From Amoebophrya sp. A120 (lineage: Eukaryota > Sar > Dinophyceae > Syndiniales > Amoebophryaceae), in contig CAJINV010000011.1 in the NCBI GenBank assembly GCA_905178155.1, forward strand, positions 767,982 to 831,981: a stretch of 64,000 bases of DNA. The letters run 5' to 3'. Positions within the stretch are counted from its first letter, which is position 1; the number at the start of each line of letters is the position of its first letter. Both the position numbers and the translations under genes were made by a program. Below, in pieces: positions 47,670-59,591 of this stretch. A model generated the notes under the pieces. The model saw nothing but the letters and a program-made list of their open reading frames with translations. It ran no database searches and was not told the DNA's origin.

Positions 47670-49789
47670 TTGTACTTAAACCAGAAGTAGCGAAGGACGA
47701 ACATGTGGCTGAAGAACAGCTGCACTAGCAATCGTTCATCGTTGCTGATGAAATAGTTTTTAAACATCAAACTCTACACACTAGCTGAGTTCATACAGCA
47801 TAATGAATCGTCGTGTTCAACATAGGGGGCCGCCGCTGTTGCTGTCCACTAAACACAGCGTATGTAAGTAATCCTTTCCGCACGCCTAAAAGCCGAAGCT
47901 CGCCGATATGCAGGTCGATGAGTCCGAATCCGAAAAGAGTAATGAAGAGAGTTCAGCCTTACTTTAGGTGTCGTGACGGAGGGCTCCTTCCAAATTCTGT
48001 GTCGAGGTGGAGGGATCCACGACAAAGCAAAGTGTGTCTGGTGTCGTGTGGTATCTCTCTAGACTGCTTTTGAAAAGCTTGTGATTCCACCTGATTTTGA
48101 CGATTGGTTTCTTTCACGCGCAGGTTTCCCAACGACCCCAAAGACAAGAGACGCAAAAGAAAAGTCAAGACGAATTTGAACACTACTAGGAATCAAAGTA
48201 GTATCCAATCTGTAATGCACGCCGGTGCTTCTCGTGTGTAGTTTAGGTTTTTCCTTTCCTTCCAAAATAAGCTTTGCCGCTTGTGCCCGTATTAGGGTGT
48301 TTAGAGGTAAGCTAGAATAATTTGTAATGCTGAAAAGCATACAAGCCCTAATAGTTTCCCGTGGAGAAACTAATGCATCTGTAGTGAAGGTTGACAAACA
48401 AAGCATGAATTTGTAATGCTGGCGGCCGTTCTGCTCGGAAATGCCCGACAGCAATCTGTCATGCATATTTCGACCATTTGGCGACGATGCTTCTTCTCCT
48501 CTTTCCCTTTTGTGATCGCGCTCACCATTTAGTGAGCGGCAGTGTGGTCTACGGTTCTTGTACGAGCTAGATCAGTGCTACAATTTATGACGAAGGGATT
48601 TCCGGAACCTTTGATCGTGCTGGTGCTTTGATCTTCAGGTTGATCCTTTGGCCAATTTGTAATGCTGTTTTTCTTGATCTGCGGTAAATCTGGGGCTTTC
48701 GGAATCTAACATGTATTTGTCTTGCTAATCACGACCGAATTCTTGATTTGGGTGGACCTCACACAAAGGTCCACCTCGACAGCAAAACGAAAGAAAGCTA
48801 TGAAGTTGCTCCACGCCCACCGATCTGGGGGTGGTCGGGACAAGAAGCAAGACGGCCTAAAAACAGCAAAATGGAAGATTTACCCAAATAAGCGATTGGC
48901 TCCGACTAGCAGCACCCAATCGAATACGAAAACTCCCACTGTAAACCCATTGTCTTTCCTTTTGTTCCGAGCTGTATCTGGTTACTGCTCCGTTAGACTA
49001 GTAACATTCTTATCTTTGCACTGCCCTCGGTTTTAGTAGAGATCTCATCTAGACTATAGCTTGAAAATCATACAAAAGAATAAATAAAACAGACTATAAT
49101 CCTAAACATCCAGTAAACAATAAAAGAAAATCCATCGTACATGTAGAAAGTGGGGAACGGGGGAAGAGAAACACGTCTTCCCCCTCCCTCCTATTCTAGA
49201 AAAGCGGTTTCTCGTCCTGAGGATTCAAGATCCCAGGACTTTTGCCGAAAGTCCGGGAATCCTGACGAGACCCGCATTACAAACCAATAAATTAGTTGTG
49301 CAAAACCTATCCAACTGTCATCATACAATGTAGAACTACCATGCGAAGCCAAAAAATAAATGAACGTCTTTTAATTTTCCAAAACTTGCTATGCGTGAAT
49401 CTGGTCGAAACTGCAAGAGAAACTTGAGCCAAGAAAATCCTCTTCGGCCCAACTCCCTCGTTCACGACTTTAGCCCCACGATAAGCGATATCCATAGCAC
49501 GTTAGTAATTACGACCCTTCTCGAAGAACGATTTCCCCAATTTGTAACGCTAGAAACGATTTGTCTTCAAAACGATGTAAACGATAGCGAAGACCCGAGA
49601 TATGAAGTACGATTTTCAGTGCTGCGTAAACCAAAATCAAATCTTAGAAAGCGCGATGAGTAGGCGTGTACCAGCATCGGTGGCTCTAAATCTAACATCT
49701 TCATCTTACAAGTATCATACTGCCGGGCGGGCTGGGGTAAAGCACAATTTTTGAATTTACCCAAATGCCCCCGCTTTACACCAGGACGC
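47670..49789. other. Spacer with introner-like internal motifs but no gene seen
   Basis: Only short ORFs (for example 48722-49036 and 49391-49663), none with recognisable features. Between 48195 and 48730 the words TTTGTAATGC, CTGTAATGC and CTGTCATGC recur as they do inside introners, yet no TAT...ATA inverted ends could be paired. A strong composite hairpin lies at 49210-49270. Confidence 0.5.
49210..49270. other. Composite stem-loop
   Basis: Three nested arms in order: TCTCGTC (49210-49216) with GACGAGA (49264-49270), GGATTC with GAATCC, and CCC-a-GGACTTT with AAAGTCC-GGG around the loop TGCCG. About 22 pairs in 61 bases. Could be a structured RNA, a terminator-like element or a transposon relic. 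Confidence 0.7.
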
Positions 49790-52700
49790 CTACTGCACTG
49801 GCATACTGGATATCGGTATGACTTCATTATCTAAAAACCATTTCCGGTAGCGGACTTCCATCGGAGCCGCCTCCGCTAGCGTGACAGTAGCGGAATCCTT
49901 CCAAACGCAAATATTCCGAACCCAGCCGCATCCGTTCCGAGCTTTGAAAGCGTAGTCGTCCCTTCGGTATTCGGCGATATTTCCAATCACGGTTACTCTG
50001 TCCAAGCTGACTGGATTCTTCATCGGGATATCGGCCGAGCCATTGCGGTCAGCCAGGTATACTGCACGGTCTAAAACTCCAGTCACCTCGTAGATCGGCT
50101 TTCCGTAAACCCCAGCGAGCTCTTGCTTCCCACGAACCTGAGCCGGTGGCAACTCCACCTGAACTAGATCCCCCACAATGACATCAGGAAACCGGCTACC
50201 CCTCTTTGCGATCAGTTTCTTTCGAGTACGTTCCGCCGCCAAAGCCTTATCCTCGAGGCAGTCGACCGCCAGTTCCCGTCGTTTCCGTTCGACCTGGTCC
50301 AACGCGTCACCGACCGATAGCTCAACAGCCCTACTGGGTTCTGGCACGGCAGCCCGTAATTGTGGAAACAACTGCCCCCGAACCTCAAACCCCAAAACGT
50401 CTAATGCGGATCGACCATTCCTGCCTTCGAGCGGCATTCGGTTCAGCGCCAGCTCAAGATCTTCAACCCTGTCAGACCACTCCAAATGCGTGCCCGGGCC
50501 TGGGGACGTTCTGAAGAAGTGGGTGCAGAATTTGTGAACATACTCCGCCGCATGTTGGCCCGCCGGGTGGTAGCTGGTCCCTGGCACAAACTTCACGGCC
50601 GGGTAGTTGCGACGCATCCAAGCCCGAAGCTTGCCATAGCCCTTGTTTTTGAAATGTTCGAAGCCATTGTCTGCCCGCAATTTCCTCGGCGCCCCGAAGC
50701 GCTTAAAAATTTTCTCCAGGCACTCGGCCGCTTTCTCGACGGTTTTGCTTCCTGTGCTGAATATCCAATTGTAGCCACTGAACACATCGCAGGCCGTAAA
50801 GATGTATTTTTGTTCAGTGCCAGTAGTGGTCTTGTAAGGTCCGGCATAATCGAACGCGATGCAATCCAAGAGCTGTCCATATTCCAGCACCTCCGCCCGC
50901 GATGAGATCAACTGCTGTTCCCGCACGTTGGTGTTGCACGCCGGGCATCTTGCGATGAAGGCTGCAACATCTTTCCGCATGTTGTTCCACAAGAATCCGC
51001 ACCGCAAAATCTCAACAAAAGTTGCATACTCACCCGCGTGAGCAGCCCCCACGGCCGAACGGTGGATGGCCCAGATCAAGTATTCGCGAAGCGAAATCGA
51101 ACCCGAGGGAAACAGGTGCGTAAGCTCTTCTTCTTCGAACCCAGGAACCCCATCCACAAATTCCCCCGGTGGAACCACCACCCTGAAAACGTGGTCGCGA
51201 TCTAACCGGATCAGAACATCGTCTGCATCTCGACAAAACTGCATCTCTTCACATCGTCGATAGCAGTCTTTGCCCGTTTCACACCCCAACGACGCGCCGC
51301 GCGTTGAAGTAGTTCTTCCAACGAAAACCGGCCTACATTGTCCAGGACCCAAAAATGTTCTGGCCAGGCCTTTTGCTGCATTTGCGCAATTCTTTCTTTG
51401 GTAACGTCCACCGGGACTGCTGTTTCTTCTTCCACTCCAGGAGGCGGAGCTTGTGCGCCAAAAGCCAGCATTCCCTTGTATCCGCTTTTCCAAAATCGTC
51501 GCAGCGGCAACTGCGACCCTACTGCCCCCAACCCTGCTCCTGTTCCTGCCGAAACCTTCGACGGAGCAGAGAAAATGAATTTCTTGTAGTTCCACTGCTC
51601 CTGGATCTTGTAGTACGCTTGAGGAGGTCGCACTACTTCCACAAATTCCGGAACGAACCGTTTCGCCGTAGCAGTGCTGGTAGAGAAGTAAAACACCATC
51701 TAACGGCTCCAAATCCGCAATCGGAGTCGCTTTTGTCGGAACCGCCCCCGGCCGGTACAGGCTTTGCAGTCGAAAAACAGTAGGTCCATCGTGAAGAAAA
51801 ATTCCCTGGGCCTTCTTAAAGATAGCATTTACCCAAATAGCTTCTGGATCGGCTTCTTCCGGTGCTGGATCCAAGTCTTCGTCTTCGTCTGCCAGCTGGT
51901 CCGGAGGTGGGTTTGCAGGAAAATTTGCAATCGCCAGCAACGGCTCTGCGTTTTCATCTCTGTTGCCCCCCTGCAAATTCTTCTCATCCTCCTCTTCGAC
52001 GTCCGAATTACTGAAATTAACACTATTCCCTTCATCAACACCCGCATGAGCATCCTGTTTGTCATGCGACGACGACGAATTGTTATGCGGAATTCCCAAA
52101 GGGGGAGCGGCCTGATGCTCCGCTTGTTCGTCTAAAATCGGTAGAAGGCCAGCCTGATTCCGCTGTTCCTGAAGCGCGTCAAACTGCTCTACTAATTCGG
52201 CCAGGCGAGTACTCCGCTGCCTGGTGTTCCGTTTCTTCAAAAGTTCTTCCGTTTCCGCAACTATTAAATCCTCTTGATCTTCGATGGGGAGGCAAAACCG
52301 CAAACCATCACCCGGATCCTGGATAATCCGCTGTCGCACCGGGGCCACGCCACAATTGCACTTGCACCGCCTACCGGGCGCCCGTAGAAGTGCTTCCCCG
52401 GTGTGTTTCGGACAAATTAGTAGTGGCGACTCAACTGTTTCTCGACCGGGATTCCACTGCGCTTTGAATAGCTTAACCTCCTGCACCCCATCAGTGCATT
52501 GCAAATCCCGCAGTGGCTTCGCTATTGCTTCCAAATCGTGAGCGACAAATTCCTTCGGATGGTTGGAATGGGACAAATCGGAGCGGAACCGGTCTGGCAG
52601 CCCCTTGGCCGCAGCTTCTTTTGCCTCGGCGAAGTTGCGATATAACTTCCTCGGCCCCCAAGAGTACTCCACTTTATTCCCATTTTGCACCACTACGACT

Positions 52701-53680
52701 TTCTTCTTTTTCCCATCGGCAGTCGCAGAAACGTGAAGCGCTTGATTTTGTTCTGCCACCCCGAGAGGCTGCGTTTCTCCTTGACCCACGTTCGGGTCTT
52801 CGTCCTTCTTCGATCCAAATAGCCACTTGATACAATCCCGAACTCCATTCGGCATTTGACCTAGTACCCGCTGTAGGTCGGCCCGTACTCCTTCGCGGTC
52901 TTTGCCTTCTGCTGGGAATCTGGAAACGATGTCCGCCAAAATATTGCATTCGCCACTAATGTGCACCCGGTGAATCAGTGGAGATCGTAACTTCGGAAGC
53001 CTACCTTCGACCCAACGCTGAGCCTTGGCTGACTTCACCTGTGACCTTGCAATCTCTTCCAGCTCCGACTCCCCCAAGTTCTTGTGATCGAAAAGTAGGA
53101 AAATTTCGCTGCCCTCCACAAGGTTCAACCCAAAATCGCAGAACATCTTGACCCCCGCCAACTCGCGTTCAAAAGTTCCCAGGTTTGCATCGCCAGCTGC
53201 AAAACTCCTTGACTTCGCCATAATCGGACGCAGGGGCCCGAACTTCTTCGCTGGCTGAGCAATGGCAAAACCCCTTCCGTAAATGCTTGCGTCGAGCAAA
53301 ACACAAATTGGCCGCCCGGTAGTGCGCCAATTCTGTCCCGCTGCAAGGTCTAGAGCCTTCAATGGAACATCCGAGCGGAGAGAGGTGCGCAACCGTTTAA
53401 ACGCATCCATTGCTGCTGGGTCGCCTTGAAATTTCTTGAAATCCGATTTCTGACGGAGGTAGGGGCGGAGCGGATGACAAATCTCCGTGAAATCCGGGAT
53501 GTATTCACGACTGAAATTTGCAAAAGCAACCGCCGACAACAGCTCCGCGCGCGATTTCGGTGTTGGCCAGTTCCGTAACTGGTCGCAGCGTTTCCTCGTT
53601 GGTTTCCGTCCTTCTTCCGAAAATTCGTAGCCTAGAATCTCCAGAGACTTGCACCCGAAACAACTCTTCCGCAGGCTCAA
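49790..53680 (-). mobile_element. Ty3/gypsy-type retroelement pol fragment (RT end, RNase H, integrase)
   Basis: A 1,296-codon open frame without stops. It begins in the last part of reverse transcriptase (LEILGYEFSEEGRKP, then FANFSREYIPDFTEICHPL). RNase H follows at about residues 115-255 with its acidic set (VLLDASIYG, FERELAG, LLFDHKNL, ADIVSRFP). The integrase has an HHCC finger (residues about 880-925, CPACN) and the D, D, E triad in DCIAFDYAGPY, LRADNGFEHF and HAAEYVHKF. The frame opens just after an in-frame stop near 53711 and has no ATG. Gag, protease and the RT palm are not found upstream on that strand, so this copy is 5' truncated or broken. The linker between RNase H and integrase is unusually long (about 600 residues). 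Such elements move by reverse transcription; this copy is unlikely to be autonomous. Confidence 0.85.
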
Positions 53681-54277
53681 CGCAAAACCAATTTACCGTA
53701 AAGTATGACTCCTACACGAGTTTTGAGGTGTAGACATCTCACCGGCTGCGCCATCATTAGCGTCTTACTGTGTGAGTATGTAGTCTCCACCATCCCGTAG
53801 CCATCGTGGATTTCATCCGCCGGGCACCTAAAGGTGCCACGCGCGTCACCTGGTCTAAGTGGTACGCTTTACGGTCGACCAGGCTGTATTACACTGTCCC
53901 CAACTCCGATAGACGCTCTGTCTACCGCCACCGACCCACGCCGGGACATGCCTTATCCTTGGACCACAATTGTGGTTCGTGTCACCAAGGAGTTTGCACT
54001 GCTGGTTCTTGTTTTTTACGGAAGGCGGACGCCTCAGAAGGCCCTTCCAACATGACGAGTCAGACAGCGCGTAAAAATACAGCCACGATTAGATGTAAGA
54101 TGCTTCCCATGCTACTAGGACGGCAGTCGCGCACTGCTCGGTCTATATATCCTAGTTCACCATCAGGTTTGGTAAACCCTCAGCGGGAAGATTTCCTTGA
54201 GCAAGTCGTGATACTTGGGAGGTCGTTTGAATAGCCGCACCTGATTTTGACGCAAGCTTTTTATCTCTCTGATCTTT
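53681..54277. other. Unassigned sequence beside the pol fragment
   Basis: I could not find the missing RT palm, protease or gag on the minus strand here. A plus-strand ORF of 142 codons (53806-54234) has no recognisable character. Confidence 0.45.
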
Positions 54278-54862
54278 GAAAATCTCCGCTTTTGCCACGT
54301 ACAGCTACCTTTTTCACGTAAATTCAACAAAGTAGGCTCTATTTTAGCTCAAATTCAGGTCAAAAATGGCATATTTTAGGTCCAGAACGCATGGAAAATG
54401 GATCAAAAGGCGCAAAATGGCGCCCCAGTTTCCACTGGTAGGGTCGGAACTCCGATGTAAGGTTCAGAAAATGAAGCGCAGACGAAGCTGCTGCATGATC
54501 TAGGTTCTTGCACTGACTAAATGCGCGCCGCTTTTGTCTTTACCACATCAGGAACGTCCACACCACGGGAAACATTAGGAGCTTATGTGATGCTTTAGTA
54601 TGAAGCACAAAGAGCCTTTAGCTTTACTACGCTTGGGCTGGACTAGGTCCAGCCAGAACACATTGATGGATATTGTGCCTATTTTGGACTACATTTCCCC
54701 TAGAATTACTTCTGTTTGCGCCTAAAGAGCACTATTGGCTTGTGGGTAGTGTTCGAGCCCTCGGTTGACTTGGTTGTAGATTCTTATTCGTTTGCTCGGT
54801 GCGCGTTTCGGAAGTCTGCTCGTGAAAGCCAAGACAACCTGGAAAATACAGGCGATTTCACA
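54278..54862 (+). repeat. 585-bp direct repeat, copy 1 (LTR-like)
   Basis: Starts GAAAATCTCCGCTTTTGCCA and ends CAGGCGATTTCACA; identical by eye to 56054-56638 at a constant offset of 1,776. With the preceding T it reads TG...CA. TGGTGGACCCGAGCGG follows two bases after the end, placed as a tRNA primer site would be. Confidence 0.9.
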
Positions 54863-56053
54863 AGTGGTGGACCCGAGCGGCAACGAAGCCGGAGCTTTTT
54901 CTGGGAAAATGTATAGCGTGGGCATTAGCTCGGGGCACATTTACGCTTCTCTCATTTTGGACGTATAGGACAGTCTATATCTATTTCCCGTGGTGGTGGT
55001 GTAGCGCTAGGTCTGTTTTCCTTAGGATGCTAGTAGCGGATACAGCGCATCGCTAAGCGCAATAGATAGACAAAAGCCATGTTCCTTGGGCGGCGGGCTA
55101 CGTACACGAAAATCGGCGCACAGACTAGCTTCGATTGCGGAGGGCTGGGGGCAGTAAGTAGTAGCAGCGTTTGCAAGGTACGCACGGAGCGACCTTGTCC
55201 AGAAATTCCGAGACGGCGTAATAGCTAGCCGGCCGGAGCCGGAGTAGTAGCAGGCGGAACGTTTTGGGCTGCAGATTCCTCATGGGAGGTAGCTGCGTTG
55301 ATAGCAGCGACGGGCCCCAGCCACGGATCGGGCAAAAAAGTTGTCTGTCGCGGGATGTAGAATTGCAGCTGTGGATTTGGGGGCAGCAGGAGTCTCCTAG
55401 ACAAAAGTAATAGTCTTTGAGGCAGTTCGCAGTTTTTTGGGGGAGATCATTTTTTTTTCGGGGTCCGATATTGGAAGCGCGCATTAGCAGTTGTCGGGAT
55501 TGCCGCAATAGCTTTGATGCCGGAGCAGCAAAGCTTGCGCTCGACTTTCGATTTTCAGTAGCACAGCGATCCGCTGAAGCATGGGGGCAGTTGTTTAGGC
55601 CGGAGCCGTCAACAGGCCTCGAGTGCTTTATCGGGAAAAAGGCACTGATGGTAGATTGCAGCAGATTGGCGAGTGTTCGCGTAAAGTAATCAGGGGGCTT
55701 CTGGGAAAATTGCCTGGCTGTGATTACTTGACGCGAAGTGAAGAACGAGGTCTGCTTATTTGTTCTATTGAGGTAGTTAGACGCATCCAGCCGCACAGCG
55801 CGACTAGGGTCGTCGTTTCTTTATTTTAGGACTTTTTTTTATTTGAAACGAACCGCGGCTGCGTCTGGAGTCGATGCGCGGTTTCGCATCACTTCACGCA
55901 GGAGCTGGGTTCGGGGCTATATTTATTTGCTTTTCGCATTACAGATTTACATTGGGGTAGCCTTGCTGGTATGGTTTGGCTTTACAGTTTTCACGTTACT
56001 ATATTGGCTACAAAGCTCGTCGTCTTCGACTTCGACCTTTGCAGCTCTTCTGG
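54863..56053. other. 1.19-kb sequence between the 585-bp repeats
   Basis: No recognisable coding capacity; the longest minus-strand ORF (55125-55796) shows no domain. If the repeats are LTRs, this would be the internal region of a non-autonomous element of TRIM type. Confidence 0.5.
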
Positions 56054-56638
56054 GAAAATCTCCGCTTTTGCCACGTACAGCTACCTTTTTCACGTAAATT
56101 CAACAAAGTAGGCTCTATTTTAGCTCAAATTCAGGTCAAAAATGGCATATTTTAGGTCCAGAACGCATGGAAAATGGATCAAAAGGCGCAAAATGGCGCC
56201 CCAGTTTCCACTGGTAGGGTCGGAACTCCGATGTAAGGTTCAGAAAATGAAGCGCAGACGAAGCTGCTGCATGATCTAGGTTCTTGCACTGACTAAATGC
56301 GCGCCGCTTTTGTCTTTACCACATCAGGAACGTCCACACCACGGGAAACATTAGGAGCTTATGTGATGCTTTAGTATGAAGCACAAAGAGCCTTTAGCTT
56401 TACTACGCTTGGGCTGGACTAGGTCCAGCCAGAACACATTGATGGATATTGTGCCTATTTTGGACTACATTTCCCCTAGAATTACTTCTGTTTGCGCCTA
56501 AAGAGCACTATTGGCTTGTGGGTAGTGTTCGAGCCCTCGGTTGACTTGGTTGTAGATTCTTATTCGTTTGCTCGGTGCGCGTTTCGGAAGTCTGCTCGTG
56601 AAAGCCAAGACAACCTGGAAAATACAGGCGATTTCACA
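56054..56638 (+). repeat. 585-bp direct repeat, copy 2 (LTR-like)
   Basis: Same sequence and strand as 54278-54862. No purine-rich tract precedes it, and the 5-bp flanks outside the pair (ATCTT and GCAGG) do not match. Confidence 0.9.
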
Positions 56639-56783
56639 GCAGGGCCGTGGTGTGGCGGCGCATCAGCCTGATCTTGTTCAGGATTGCATCTTACAAACAA
56701 GTAGTTCTTCACGTCGGTTAAAAAAAAGCGGATGCCGTGATACTAGCACGACAGAGCTATAGTAACGGACCACATGGAAGATC

Positions 56784-58521
56784 ATGTCTTCGGCTTCGAG
56801 CAAGAATTTCTTACCAATCGCGCCTACCGGCGCTCCGCCTCGAAAAGATGCTCCACCACCGCATAGTACTAGCGCCCTACGCGGGCGCGGAGGACCAACA
56901 CCCTCGAACAATGAAAGGCCGCACAAGATGAATCCGAGGAAAAAAAACTTCGTGCCCTTAGTTTCACCTCCGGCACGTCCTCCGGAAAGCGCACCGTTGC
57001 TGCTGCACGATGAGGACGGGAGAAGAGGAGACGAAAAACAAGTGACAGGGAACAAAGGGCATTATGATCCGAAGCAAGAACTGAGGGCCGCTACTCCCTG
57101 CTCCGGTGGAGGTAGTAGATCTGATCTCTTACATCAAGCTGAGAAGCCCCTGCCCTCCGAGTCAACGCTTGTGCCTGAAAACTTCGAGTGGGGCAGTTGT
57201 GGTAGTTCTGCTGGTGGTGCTGGTGGTGGTGGTTCGGAAACCTTTTCGCAGCAAAATTCTCCTACGTCGCAGCTTTCATCCCCAAGAGGCACTGCTGCAC
57301 AAGCTGCGAATTCTAATTCATCTTCCGACGTGACCACCCTGCACGTCGGAAAGAACCGCCGGGACCACGATCGCGCCCCGCGGCTTTCTTTCCTGTTCCC
57401 CAAATCCCCGGGTACTTACCAGCTGCAGGACCTGAATTTGCACGCCCTGGGGCTGCGGGTGAAACCGCTGGCGGAAGTGAAGCTGCTACAGTCGGTCGTG
57501 TTGGAGATGGTGCTGCCCGGGGACTTCGCGCAACCGGTTCTCCTGGCGCAGCAACAACAGTTTGGATTTGGAAATTATAGCAGCGCCGTCGGAGCTGGTG
57601 CTGGCGGTGGATCCAGCGCGACGAGCATGGGCGCTGCAGCTGCGGGGGGAACGAGTACAGCTTCCGCACAAGGAGGTACCACCGCAGTCATGTTGCCGCA
57701 GTCGCTGCAAAAATTGGCATCACAGGGTACTGCCACAACACAGCATTCGTCTTTACTACCGGCTGCCTCTTCTACCGCAAAAACCTTCTGGTCCAGCAGC
57801 TCGAATTATCAGAAAAAATACCGCACGGTCGACGTTCACTACATTGGCTGGTACGTGTCATCTATGTATTGCAAAAGTATCTTCGTATTTCTAGTGGTCA
57901 TTGCATTACAAACTTGCTCAGCATGACGATCGGAATTTCTCATGCTGTTTTACCTTAAGAGGATGATTTCGATTTGTCATACACAATTGCAACTAGTACG
58001 ACCACACGAGTGCGATACTTTTGCAATGCATATCATCTGGAACGACGACGACAACCACAGGAGCTGGAAGTACCTTTACAAATCCGACGTTGATCTACAA
58101 GGCGTTCCAATTCGATACCACGTACAACCGCCACAAACCGCTCCGGATGGACAAGTTGGGAAAAAACGCGTATTTTCCCGGCTTGGAGGAAGCCGTAGTG
58201 CAGTTGTGCGTCGGCTCCAAAGCACTCGCGTACATCCCCCCGGGCAAGGCGTTCGGCAGTCGCGGCTTCAAGGCTCTCATCCCGCCGAGTGCGCACCTGA
58301 TCCTGTGGTTGTGCGTCGAGAAACCCGGAGGAGCGACGGGGAGTTTGTCGAGCGGTGGGGGAGGGGGGGGAGGAGGAACGGGAAGCCGTGGAGGTCCTGC
58401 TCCGGGCAATAGTTTTGCGGGCAAAAACAAAGCTGCTGGGACAACAGGTCGAGGAGCGAAAAACAAAAATCAAGATGGTTTGCCACCGCCGCGGATGATG
58501 AAAAATCATTCGCCTGTATGA
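56784..58521 (+). CDS. FKBP-type peptidyl-prolyl cis-trans isomerase with long N-terminal extension
   Basis: Exons 56784-57862 and 58038-58521 give 520 codons plus stop. The FKBP fold is C-terminal (about residues 350-470): VDVHYIGW, a Thr/Gly-rich loop, FDTTYNRHKPLRMDKLGKN, YFPGLEEAVVQLCVGSKAL, AYIPPGKAFGSRGF, IPPSAHLILWLCVEK. This matches the family pattern VHYxGW ... PGLEEA ... VG ... IPP ... YG ... IPPxAxL, with the tyrosine of the usual AYG replaced by AFG. Known members catalyse proline isomerisation during folding. The 340-residue N-terminal region is Ser/Gly/Pro/Gln-rich and probably disordered, with one ordered-looking segment (LHALGLRVKPLAEVKLLQ). The tail is poly-Gly and basic. The introner lies in the first loop of the fold. 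Confidence 0.85.
57863..58032. mobile_element. Introner element, family B, inside the FKBP domain
   Basis: TATGTATTGCAAAAGTATCT to ACTTTTGCAATGCATA. TSD TCATC at 57858-57862 and 58033-58037. Removal gives GWYVSS-GTTTTT in frame. Confidence 0.92.
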
Positions 58522-59402
58522 ATTCGATTTCGCAAAAAAAAAAAAAGTAAGATGCAACGCTTGGAAAAAGTAAGATACAACTCCAACTCATGCAGCTGTG
58601 GAAAGAGTGAGCAAGAGATTGTTGTGCAAGTGATCATGAACAAAAGAAAAAATTTCGTTCTGTCTTTGTCGTCCGTGAGTGTCCTTTGTATTCATCACTT
58701 CTTTGCAGGGCTGTTGCATCACCACGAGCCATGCGACTGTCACTGAAACAGAACCTGAACTGTGTTCTTCCACCGTGCCCTGGCCACAGAGGCTTGGCCT
58801 GTGTGTCGGTGCTCGTCCTGCTGATCAAAAGATAAAGAACGACCGGCGACGTCGTACAGTATTTGTCGGTCGAATCGTCTAGCCGGAAACGGTCAGGTCG
58901 GTAATCGTGCTTATGATATGATTTGTCATCTTGAGAGACACCGGCAGCGCATTGCCACGTTCGTGCGTCGTGCCAAGCAGCGGTGGAACTTTCGTGAATT
59001 TAAATTTTTCGTCCAGCTAGAGCTTCTGTTGATTTTCAGAACGTGGTCGTGAAAGTTCAGATGTAGATTCTCAGAAGATATACTTATGCAGCACAAATAC
59101 GACAACGACTTCTCAGCCACTCCAAGTGCCGCCCGGACGGTCCCCCTATAATTTCGTCTCTCCTTAGACCTATTTCTCACATTCAATCATTCTGAAGAAA
59201 TTGTTGTATTTTGGTTCTTCTGGCCAATTTCTCGAGGAGAGTTGCTGGGTCGCCTGACACCTCCTCTGCTGTTAGTCGAGGAAGCGTGCTCCACATTGTA
59301 ATTGTTTTGCTGGCCAAACAAAATTCTTGCTGTTCTGACCACAAAGATTTTGAGCTTGCCTACCAGACTTTATCTGTTTAGTTTTGCACTCTGTGCGAAA
59401 TC
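58522..59402. other. Spacer with one copy of a dispersed repeat
   Basis: No gene seen. The 45-bp core at 58731-58775 recurs at 60039-60083. Confidence 0.55.
58731..58775 (+). repeat. Diverged 45-bp dispersed repeat, copy 1
   Basis: ATGCGACTGTCACTGAAACA... through CCACCG; 42 of 45 bases match 60039-60083, and looser similarity extends upstream. Confidence 0.8.
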
Positions 59403-59591
59403 ATGGCTGCCAAGGTAGAGCCGCTCGCGTGGGCCGCGTTGTTCATTGGCATCGTCGTGGTTATCTTCTTGTGGGTTACCATGGACTCGCGACGGGCGAA
59501 GTACCACCACCACGGGGACTCTGCGGCGGCAAAAATGCGGAAGTGGATGTATGAAGGTACGGCCACACCGCATCCGTTTGCCAATTACTAG
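59403..59591 (+). CDS. Small single-pass membrane protein (62 residues)
   Basis: ATG at 59403 and TAG at 59589-59591. One membrane segment at residues 9-25 (AWAALFIGIVVVIFLWV), then a basic tail with a His run and KMRKWMYEG. Base composition is that of the confident genes, not the spacer, which supports it as real. I do not recognise the family. It resembles small subunits or assembly factors of membrane complexes in size only. Confidence 0.55.
   Translation: MAAKVEPLAWAALFIGIVVVIFLWVTMDSRRAKYHHHGDSAAAKMRKWMYEGTATPHPFANY

Noticed and set aside
53795-53804. Ten-base match CCGTAGCCAT to the spliced leader
   Set aside because: Too short to distinguish from chance, and the following bases do not continue the leader.
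53806-54234. 142-codon plus-strand ORF next to the pol fragment
   Set aside because: No recognisable features and antisense to the retroelement; kept only as unassigned sequence.
55125-55796. 223-codon minus-strand ORF between the 585-bp repeats
   Set aside because: No recognisable domain, Ser/Arg/Leu-biased composition and no conserved motif; likely fortuitous.
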